A stretch of DNA of 64,000 bases, from contig OX637624.1 in the NCBI GenBank assembly GCA_951802195.1, positions 62,001 to 126,000 of the forward strand, written 5' to 3'. This stretch comes from Tausonia pullulans. Its lineage: Eukaryota > Basidiomycota > Tremellomycetes > Cystofilobasidiales > Mrakiaceae. Positions 56,032 through 64,000 of the stretch are shown here, in pieces; the stretch's first letter is position 1, and each line of letters begins with the position of its first letter. A program made the translations under genes and the position numbers. The notes beneath the pieces were generated by a model. It made no database searches. It saw only the letters and a list, made by a program, of their open reading frames with translations, and was not told where the DNA came from.

Positions 56032-57240
56032 GACGCTGGTAGGTGTGTGTTGGGGAATAGGTTCTGTCTTCCGCTCTCTGATTTCGACAACTCTTCTCAA
56101 CTGGATGAGCGGCATTGGCGGCTGTTGTCGCCTTTCCCGCGTTATAAGATACGGCGGGATAGCCCATGCACGAGGGGCGCCCGCCGCCCGCCCGTTCGTT
56201 GAAGGTCACAATGCTCGCCGCCCTTGTGGGGCGGCGGGAAAGGCGCGCGACAAGTAGGCGAGGGCCGGGGAGAACAGCGAGAACTGCCGTCGCCTGCCTC
56301 GCGGTCGTCGGCATTTTGCGCGAATGGACACACCCACGCAGAGGAGGCGCCCTAGCCGCGCTCCTTCCAGAAGAACCGCTGTCGAGATGCCACTGTCGTC
56401 GAGTGAAGCAAGATAAGAGGTTGTTGACCGGAGAAGGCGGTCCAAGGAAGAGCGACTGCGTGCTCGAAACTCGTTCGACGTCCGTCTGTGTCGTCGGTTG
56501 TCTGCCTCAATATGCAACACCTCTTACTATTGTTTATTCTCCCGCAGTCAGTCTGGGCCACGCCTTTCCTTTCTGGGGCTGAGCCGAATTTGTCATGACA
56601 AACCTATCGTCTGGCCGGCCCCATGCGCACCTACCTACTTTCGGCTGAACCTGAATGAAGCTGAGACCCCCTAGAACTTAAAGAAACAGTGACGCAGCCA
56701 GATGTTTGCAGCGCACGAGAGAAGCCTAGAGAGCTTCTCACTACATAAATTTGAGCACGGCTGGCAGCGAAACGCCCAGAATAATGCTCCCGCCCGCCCG
56801 CCCTCCCCCCCCCCCCGCTCTCGCCTCTCCCTCTCGTTGACCTCTCGCTCTCGTCGGCGGTCTCAAGTCAAAGTGGCAGGTCATCCTCCCCAGTGTTTGA
56901 GTCTTCCTTAGAGGGCCTTCTTCGAATAGAGCGAGGGCGAAGGACGATGATGACGCGGGCGGGCCGCTTGGCCTGCTTGGCCAAGGATAGCACACGGAAA
57001 TTACGCGGAGAGGTGGGGGGAAACGACGAAAGCACTTTCTTTACGTCCAAGTCAAGCGCCCTCGATATGACGTATATGCGCGTGGAGAGCCACCGCGGAA
57101 GCAGGAGAGGCTGCAAATGAGCCTTCTTTCCTTTCCTGGGCTCTTTTTCATACCTTGACCACCATCTTCTTGCTCAACCACCTCGCTCGTCTCCCGTCCC
57201 CTTCACTTCCACACTCTATCTACCAACTTCTAGCTCAATT
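56032..57240. other. divergent promoter region (POP / GPI protein)
   Basis: No gene recognised. Contains a 12-C run at 56805-56816 and C/T-rich leader sequence before 57241. Frames at 56107-56580 are not supported. Confidence 0.5.
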
Positions 57241-58724
57241 ATGGCCGCCATCATGCTCTCTTCACTCGCCCTCGTTGGTGGAGTAGTCGCCGCCATTAAC
57301 GTGGGTCACTTTCGCTTCCCGCTTAGGGCTTGTTTACTCGCCCGCCACTTCCCTGTCGATGTCACCTCGTCTTCTCCTTGACACTGACGCTCCTGATCTC
57401 GTGCCACCTTAGCCGAGCATCGACACCCAGTGCCTTCTCGCCATCCCGACCATTCTTGGCCGGTCGCCTGTGTCCGAGTGCTTCGCCACCTCGGCCCTTA
57501 CCACGTCCTTCCTCCCGGCGCTGTCCAATCCCGAAGGGTCAATCGTCCCTGGTACGTGATTATATATCTTCTCTGTGATGTCTGGCATCTGCTTTAGTGG
57601 ACAATATGTGGCGCATTTCGAAAGAGCCAGGCCACTGACGTCGTTACCCTCTTCCCGCAATCCCCCCGTCCCCTCCCCCTTCCACCTCGGTTCGCCTTCT
57701 CTCGCCCCGCCCCGCCCCCCGCATATAGCCCTCGACACGTACCTTCAGGCCGTCTGCCCTGCCCCTCTCTGCGACAATTCGACTGTCGAGAATACTCTCG
57801 AGTCGCTCGAGCAGTCGTGCTCGTCCCTCCTTCAGGGCCTCTCCATCTCCAACTCAACTGTGAGTCGACGTCGTCAGCCCTAATTGATATATGGAGATCC
57901 CGAGAAATTGACGTACGTTGTCTTTCCGCCTCTCACCCGTTGTCGCCTGCACTCTAGATCAATGCCTACGTTCCCTTCCTCCCCAAGGTCAAGGAGATCG
58001 TCTGCCTCGAGTCAAAGGAGAACAAGACCGTCATCGGCACCTCCAACTCGACCGACCTCTGCGTGATCCAGACACTCAATGTTTTCCAAAATGCGACTGG
58101 ACAGAGCTTTTCCATCTCGACTCTCTTCGTGAGCCCTCTTGTACCCAGGATTGAAAAAACCTGAGAACTGAATTGATTGGTGCCTATTTATCCCAGTCCC
58201 TCCTCTCCGGCTCGACCCCGATCAGCTCCCTCGTTAACTCTTCCCTCATCCCGCTCGCCCCCAAGCTCTGCACCGACTGCACTAAGGAGGTCTACAACCG
58301 CGTCGTCTCTTTGACCAACTCGACCTCCTTCATGAACGCGACCTCATCGGTCACTTCGGGCAGCGCCAACACTGTTTGTCCTTAGTTGGCCTCTGTATGC
58401 GCACTTTCCTGGGCTGACACTTGTTCATCTCCAGACGAGCTTCTTGATCCAGTTCACTAAGGCTGTCTCCTCTGTCTGCGGCAATCAGTTCGTCAGTGAG
58501 TAGCTGCGACTTTTATTTTCGCGCCGCCACCTTGCGCCTCACACCTGACCACTTTCTTCCACCTTCCAGACGGCTCGACCCCCACCACCGTTAAGAACGG
58601 CTCTACCCCATCGAGCGTTGTCTCCGCCAAGCCCAGCAAGGGTGCCGCCTCGTCCACCATCGGCAACACCCTTGGAGGTGTCGCTATTTCCGCCGTCGCC
58701 GGCGCCTTTGCCCTCCTAATCTAA
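57241..58724 (+). CDS. GPI-anchored secreted Cys/Ser-rich cell-surface protein
   Basis: Starts with a signal peptide, MAAIMLSSLALVGGVVAAIN, directly before the first donor. Seven short exons follow. The mature protein has regularly spaced Cys (DTQCLLAI, SECFATS, VCPAPLCDN, EQSCSSLL, IVCLES, LCVIQ, LCTDCTKEV, VCGNQ) and many NST/NAT/NSS sequons, so it is likely heavily N-glycosylated. A Ser/Thr-rich stalk (GSTPTTVKNGSTPSSVVSA) leads to a hydrophobic end GVAISAVAGAFALLI, typical of a GPI-attachment signal. It resembles basidiomycete GPI proteins of unknown function (DUF7729-like, from memory). It probably lies at the cell wall or plasma membrane. Confidence 0.8.
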
Positions 58725-59173
58725 AGTGGTTACTTCCCTTCACGACCACAAGATGAGTGCGAGGTTGTTGATGTCGTCCTTGCAAAGACAAGATGCAACT
58801 CTCAGCTTGCTCTCTTGCCGTTAGTTCCCTTCTATCTTTAAGTTAAGCCTCTGGCTCGATCACGGACATGTTTTTTCCATTCCCCCCATGCCCTTATCTT
58901 TTTTCCCACGAAAACATGCATGCCTCTGTTTAAAATTTATATCTTTCATCTGCCACAACATACACGTCATCCCCCTGCCCCTCCCCCCTCCCCCCCACCA
59001 CCGACATATCATGGCACCTGTTTATATATGTCATTCATTCAACTTGAATGTATCGGAGAGTTCCGAGACGAGCGGTCGGGCCGCGCCTCCCAAATTTCGA
59101 GAGGCGCGTCTCTCATTCCCTCCTCAATCGTACTCTTGCCCAACCTCCACCTTCTCACACACTCTCGCCAACC
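58725..59173. other. intergenic, no gene recognised
   Basis: Holds the 3' UTR of the GPI-protein gene and a C/T-rich leader for the zinc-knuckle gene. Confidence 0.55.
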
Positions 59174-60545
59174 ATGACGCGCATCACGTCCATGGGCTTC
59201 AAGAAGCGGACCTTCCTCCTCGCCTCGCCCCCGCCCGAGGAGGCCGCTGTCGAGGCTGCGACGACCACCACCGAGGGTGGTGAGCCGGCGACGAAGAAGC
59301 GCAAGGTCCACCGCGGGTCGCGGGGCAAGAACCGGAAGAAAGCGAAGAAGGAGGAGGAGGCGGCTGCCGCTGCCGCTGCGGCTGTTGGGGGCGAGGAGAG
59401 CGAGCAGAAGGAGGAGGGAGACAACGCTGAGGAAGAGGAGGAGGAGGAGGAGGAGGAGTACGTTGGCGTTCAGGACGGAGAGCGTGGCGAGAACGGTCGG
59501 AAGACGATGGCGGGTCTCAAGGGACCCAAGCCTGGTGAGACGGCTAGCGCTCATAAGGAGAGGATGGAGAAGAGGGAGATGCAGAAGGAGAGGCGGGCGA
59601 AGGGTGCGTGGCCCTCTATACACGACGCGTTGCGCGCGCGTCGTCGCTCGCTCGTGCTTATGCTCTTGCTGACAGGGTACTCTTGGGTTGCCCTTCTCGT
59701 TGGTTAGATGCTGAGACCCGCATGCTCGAGTCCGAGAAGCGTCGCCTAGCGCGCATCGCCGAGCGCGAGGCCTCGACGACCTGCTTTGCTTGCCGATCCA
59801 AGGGCCACGCCGCCCGCGACTGCCCGAACGCCCTGGAGGGCACTGTCTCGGCTTCGGGGGTCCAGTCGATGAAGGGCAGCGACACCGTCAACATCTGCTA
59901 CCGGTGGGTGGGAGGTTCACGGTGATAGCCTCATGGCCTGCGTCGTCTTAGCTTACTCAATCCTCCCGCCCGATTCCACCAGCTGCGGCTCTTCCTCGCA
60001 CGGCCTCAAGCAGTGCCGCGCCCCGCTCGACAAGTCGAACCCAATGCCACACGCCTCGTGCTTCGTTTGTCTCAAGAAGGGCCATCTCGCTTCAAAATGC
60101 CCACAAAATGCCGCGAAGGGCCTCTATCCGAACGGTGGGGCGTGCAAGATCTGTGGAGGGAAGGACCACCTGGCTAAGGACTGTCCGTTGAGGAAGGATG
60201 GTGAGTCTTTGCTGTGGCTTCGAGTAGAGGGAGTGCTTCGATCTGAGATCACCCACCTCCCCCCCCCCCCCCGCCCTCTTCACAGACCAAGCCCTCAACA
60301 CGACCCTCCTCCCGCCCACCACCTCCGCCAACTCCACCTCTCTCGCCGCCTCCTCCGCCCGCAACAGCGGCGGCGGCGCCGCAGACGAGGATGACTTCCA
60401 CGTCCTTCGTCGACGAAGGGAGCAGATCGAACAGGAGGAGAAGGCCTCGACGCTCGCGGCCTCGAAGGCTAAGGCCGCGACGACGACGACGGGAGCAACG
60501 AGGGCGGCTGCTGGGCCGGTGAAGAAGAAGGTGGTGGCTTTCTGA
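59174..60545 (+). CDS. CCHC zinc-knuckle RNA-binding protein, ZCCHC9-like
   Basis: Four exons. The N-terminal half is basic and acidic low complexity (KKRKVHRGSRGKNRKKAKK, an Ala run, then an 11-Glu run), likely holding a nuclear or nucleolar signal. Four CCHC knuckles follow: CFACRSKGHAARDC, CYRCGSSSHGLKQC (spanning an intron), CFVCLKKGHLASKC and CKICGGKDHLAKDC. This number and order match ZCCHC9, a protein linked to rRNA and RNA processing in animals. The C-terminus is Ser/Ala-rich, with DEDDFHVLRRRREQIEQEEK, ending KKKVVAF. The last intron (about 60202-60290) contains a 14-C run just before its acceptor. ATG at 59174 has an ACCATGA context. Confidence 0.87.
60259..60272. repeat. poly-C homopolymer (14 C) in an intron
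   Basis: Serves as most of the pyrimidine tract before the acceptor of the last ZCCHC9-like intron. Confidence 0.9.
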
Positions 60546-61043
60546 AGAGAAACGTATTTACATGTTTTCACGATCATCCGCCGAGCAGGGAGATGAGCAA
60601 ACTGATGAGGCCAGGGGAGCAGTCTGGTCCGAAGTCTCAAGATCCAAGAAGACCATTCACAAAGCTAGAATTGCCTGTATCCAAACTTGTTTTCCCTCAA
60701 TGGCCCGAGAGCAGGTGAATCGCGCGTCATCCAGAATTAGATGGAGAGGGGGAAAAGAGTCCATTTGAACACGCCCGTAAATAAGAGTCTAGGTGACCCA
60801 GATAAGTGAGAGGGGTGAAGAAAAGGAGCGGGGAAGGGAAACAATGGGATGGAGGGTATGTGCTTGTAACAAAAAACGAGGGTAAGCAAGAGAGGAGAGC
60901 TGTGCAAGAGAAAAGACTAAAGCAAAAGAGGAAAGGAAGGAGTGAACCCTAGAGAAACGCAGCAGAACAAGGAGAACAGAGAACGAAGCAAAGTGTCCGG
61001 AACAAGCAACATGAGTCTGAGGGACTATCGGCATCCGACACGT
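60546..61043. other. convergent 3' region
   Basis: Between the tail-to-tail zinc-knuckle gene and secreted Cys/Trp protein. No gene seen. Confidence 0.55.
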
Positions 61044-62176
61044 TTAGATGAAGGAGACTTCGCCGGATTGGACCTGGTGGCGGGCCTGCTTGCGCGCGTG
61101 ACGTTCGTGGGCGGCCCGCTGGGAGACGTTGGGAGCAGGAGGGACGGTGATGAGTTCGCAAACGAGACGGCCCGAGTTCCACTTGTAGTTGCCGTTACTA
61201 CAATGCGCGCGATGTGAAAAGGCGATGTCAGACAGATAAAAGGGATAAGGGAGAGGCTGGGACGTGACAACTCACCACTTGGGCTTGTCGCAATCCTCAG
61301 AACGCTTGGGAAGACACTGCTTCTTGCCTCCGTGGTAGACCCAGGAAGTCGGGCAGGTAGTCTTCTCAGGGCAAGGAGAAGGGGTGAAGCCACCACCGGT
61401 AGTAAGGCATTGACCGATGAGAGGGAACCAGAACTCTGTGGAGGACAAGCAAGTTCAGCAAGCGGGCTGAGGGGTGCGCTAAGAGGACTTAGGGGGCACT
61501 CACCGCGGTTCTTGTTGCACTTGTTCTTGCAGCGACCCTTGTCATTGTCGCAGATGGACCAGACGTTGCTATTGAGGAAGAGGGGAATGATTGTGAAGGG
61601 CGTAAGTAAGCCAAAGTGAGGGCGGAGTTCGACCAAAGGCGGAAGAAGCCCCTGAAAAATGACAAGCTCAGGGCGGGATGGGATGAGACATACCACTTCT
61701 CGTCGTCACGTTTCTTGGTGTCCTGGGCGAACTCGGGCCAGTTGGGAACGCAGCGTCTGATGGAAAACGTTGCGTCAGACAGAGAAAAGTAGAAGAGAGG
61801 GGGATGGGGGGAAGAAGGGGGGTGGGGATGCTAATGGAGATGGCAGCACTCACTTGCGGTTTTTGTCGAAAGACCAGTTGGGCCAGCAGCGAACCTCACG
61901 CTCGTCCTCGTCGTCGCACTTGGAGATACCATTGCCACCCTGAGGGATAGACCAACCGTTGTAGTTCCAGTAGGTCTTGCCTGAAGAAAGAGGGCCGCTC
62001 AGCAAAATTCAAGAACGCGAGCGAGGCGGTTCATGAAGAGAAGCGAACGAACCGAAGGTCCGCTCCTGGAGGACGGCATCGGTAGAGGACGAGGCCGTGG
62101 GCTCGGCGGCAGCAGAACCAGAAAGGATCGCAATAGCGGCGGCAGCAGCGCTCAGCACAGCGAAAGGAGAACGCAT
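61044..62176 (-). CDS. secreted Cys/Trp-rich protein of unknown function
   Basis: Begins MRSPFAVLSAAAAAIAILSG with an AAA/AE signal-peptidase site, then a short propeptide-like segment. About six exons with GT-AG borders. The mature protein has aromatic and Cys-rich segments: TYWNYNGWSIPQGGNGISKC, VRCWPNWSFDKNR, CVPNWPEFAQD, NVWSICDNDKGRCKNKCNKN, TPSPCPEKTTCPTSWVYHGG, QCLPKRSEDCDKPKW and NYKWNSGRLVCELI. The repeated C(W/V)PNW pattern suggests an internal duplication. The tail is basic (ERHARKQARHQVQ), ending SGEVSFI, stop TAA at 61046-61044. The Lys-Arg after the second PNW unit could be a processing site. No family recognised. Confidence 0.7.
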
Positions 62177-63977
62177 GTTGAAAAGAGGAGGTGGAGAAGG
62201 CGGTGGGAAGCGGAAAAGAAGTAGAAGGCTAGATGAGTGTCAGAGACGAGAGGGAGGCCGAGGACAAGGTATTTTGAAGGGTGAAAGGAGAGGGGTAGAT
62301 AGAGCAGAGGAAAGGGAGAATCGATGAAGAAGAAGTCGCCAGTCAATCAAGCCGATCAATCAGGGGCAGACGGAAAAGACACAGGGGAGATGGGGTGCGC
62401 CCGGGGTTCCGTTTCCCCACGCAGGCAGCCGGCGAGTGAGACGTGTGTCGCATTGCAGGGGCCCGAGCGAGAGTGCGCTTGTGACAGGCGGAAGGGCGGG
62501 AAGAGTCGTTCCCCCTTGCTCCCCGCGGTGTTTTTTGGACAATAGCACTCACACGACGTCGAGGGGCTCTCGGAAGTTGGAACAGGAGAAAGGGGCCCGA
62601 ATTAATGTATGGTCTCGGGAAGGGCAGCGAAAACCCGCAGGAGTCATGGCGGAGATCGGAAGTACAGGAGTCGTCACGTCGGAAGATCCCTTGTCCCTCC
62701 TCTCCCGGGAGCTTTCGTCGTTAGTTTCGTTTCAGGAGTGCGTATAGATATTATAGGACAACGAAGAGGATTGATAAGGACCGATCCATGACGGCGCGCA
62801 AGCCATCAAATCTGTGCTCTTCTCTGGACTCGACATCGAAGGAGCGCACGCCGGACGGCCACGAGAGTGACGACGGCGGCATCCATTCTCCGAGACATGA
62901 CTCGATCGGGCAAACAAACTGACAGGCTGGAGGCTCGCTCTCAGTGGTCAGCCGTGGGCTGCTGTCAGGGAAAAGCGCACGCGGCGAAGACGGGGAGGGG
63001 CACATGTGTGGGGTCACCACAGGGGTCAAGCTCAACCATTCCGGGCCCTACGTCGGGTATGGCAAGAGAAGAAAAAAAGAGAGGAAGAACTCATCTCGTG
63101 ACAACCTGAGCTCCACTGGTCCTTGTTGTCGCATTGTCTCCCAGTGTTGAGCAGGGAGAGTCAAAGCGCGCGCATTGCCCAGCGTTGACGTCCTGCCGCA
63201 CCAGCCCTTCTCCCCCTCCAGAGGTCTCCACGACATACTACGTTTGGATAGATCTCCTCCAGAAGACCGCCGGCACAGATTGAGTCCGCTTTGCCGAACA
63301 CGAAGAAAAAAAGGTGAGCGGAGCTGCATGGACAATGAACGCGAGCCTAGCGCGCCAGAGGCGAGAGTGAGACAACGCCCGGTACGGGCAGCCCGAGACA
63401 CCGGGCAGCGAAGAAGGGTAGTCGATCCAACCCCCGAGAGCGAAGATGGACGGCCGGCTAACTGTCGCGGGTGGGTTGGCGAGCGAGTGAGACGGGTAGC
63501 CGATAGGGCATTCTCTTTCGCCCTCTTTCGCCACTTGTCTCCCCTGCCTCCCTCCGCGCTCACAAATGCTGCTGAATCCACTCAGCGTCGGAGCGAGAGA
63601 TGGAATTGCGTCTTGCCGGGAGGATGGATGGCGAGCAGGCAGCTGCTTCAGAGTTGCTGCCGAGGGGCAAATGACGCAAGCTCTTCCCTCTCGACGCGTC
63701 GCGTCCTAGACCCGCCGCCACTTTGGGCCAACGCGCGCGTCAAATCAAGTCGACGTCGAGCGCGAGGCTGCTTGCCTCGCGGGCGCGCGAGGTTGGAGGT
63801 GCGCTCGCCCATCGTCACTCAACCATCATCCGCCTCGCCTCCTGTCCTCTCGCATATACGCCGTGCCTCCTCCCCTTTCTGTCTCTTCTCCTCCCAACCA
63901 CCACCGCCCCTCCCTCGTCGGATCCGGCTCTTGAGCTCGAGCTTGAGCTCGACGCCCTCCAAGTCTGCTCGCCCAGC
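62177..63977. other. 1.8-kb upstream region, no gene recognised
   Basis: Divergent promoter space between the secreted protein gene (-) and the gene starting at 63978 (+). Frames such as 63048-63581 (-) overlap others and are unsupported. From about 63780 on the plus strand is C/T-rich leader sequence. Confidence 0.5.
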
Positions 63978-64000
63978 ATGGCGCCGTCCAAGACTCGCCC
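63978..64000 (+). CDS. start of an unidentified gene (cut by window end)
   Basis: An ATG in CCAGCATGG context opens MAPSKTR after a long pyrimidine-rich leader, as for other genes here. Only 23 bases are in the window, so nothing can be said about the product. Confidence 0.4.

Noticed and set aside
1-64000. Transposons, retroelements, virus-derived elements, CRISPR arrays
   Set aside because: No reverse transcriptase, transposase, integrase or capsid-like motifs, terminal repeats or spaced direct repeats were seen on either strand.

Overview
The window looks like nuclear DNA of a basidiomycete fungus, most likely a GC-rich, intron-dense red-yeast relative (Pucciniomycotina, Microbotryomycetes). 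This placement is inferred from gene content, protein style and the many 50-80 bp GT-AG introns, not from a database search. About twenty genes can be supported. I saw no CRISPR array, no recognisable transposon and no virus-derived element.

Layout, left to right. 1-7294 (+): 3' two thirds of the cytoplasmic dynein heavy chain. 7497-11169 (+): ecdysoneless/SGT1 family protein. 12056-12674 (+): small secreted Cys protein (A). 13077-17443 (-): RIC1. 17772-18664 (-): AP-3 sigma. 18665-21909: mostly unassigned, with a probable six-exon small gene at 19801-20546 (+). 21910-25799 (-): MPS1/TTK spindle checkpoint kinase. 26908-27468 (-): small secreted protein (B), which resembles A. 30153-30226 (+): tRNA-Ile(AAU). 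30781-32627 (+): HINT3-like HIT protein with a degraded histidine triad. 32907-36042 (-): IQM-like calmodulin-binding protein. 37630-40620 (+): RING protein ending in a SUMO-interacting motif. 43588-45007 (-): unresolved gene. 46063-47848 (-): MTC1. 48869-51366 (+): rhomboid protease. 51600-51916 (+): broken-looking small ORF with a 20-C tract. 52597-56031 (-): prolyl oligopeptidase with an 11-nt microexon. 57241-58724 (+): GPI-anchored secreted protein. 59174-60545 (+): CCHC zinc-knuckle (ZCCHC9-like) protein. 61044-62176 (-): secreted Cys/Trp-rich protein. 63978-end (+): start of a further gene.

Most genes are conserved housekeeping functions. Several concern membrane traffic and transport (dynein, RIC1, AP-3 sigma, rhomboid), but there is no sign of a dedicated cluster. 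The more unusual content is in the accessory genes: two related small secreted proteins sharing a basic C-terminal NPKK motif, a HIT protein that has lost two of its three histidines, a RING-plus-SIM protein that could be a SUMO-targeted ubiquitin ligase, an 11-nt microexon in prolyl oligopeptidase, and a new small spliced gene in the APS3-MPS1 gap.

Exon boundaries were read by eye from GT-AG signals, reading frame and family conservation. Most should be right to within a base or two, but none was computed.
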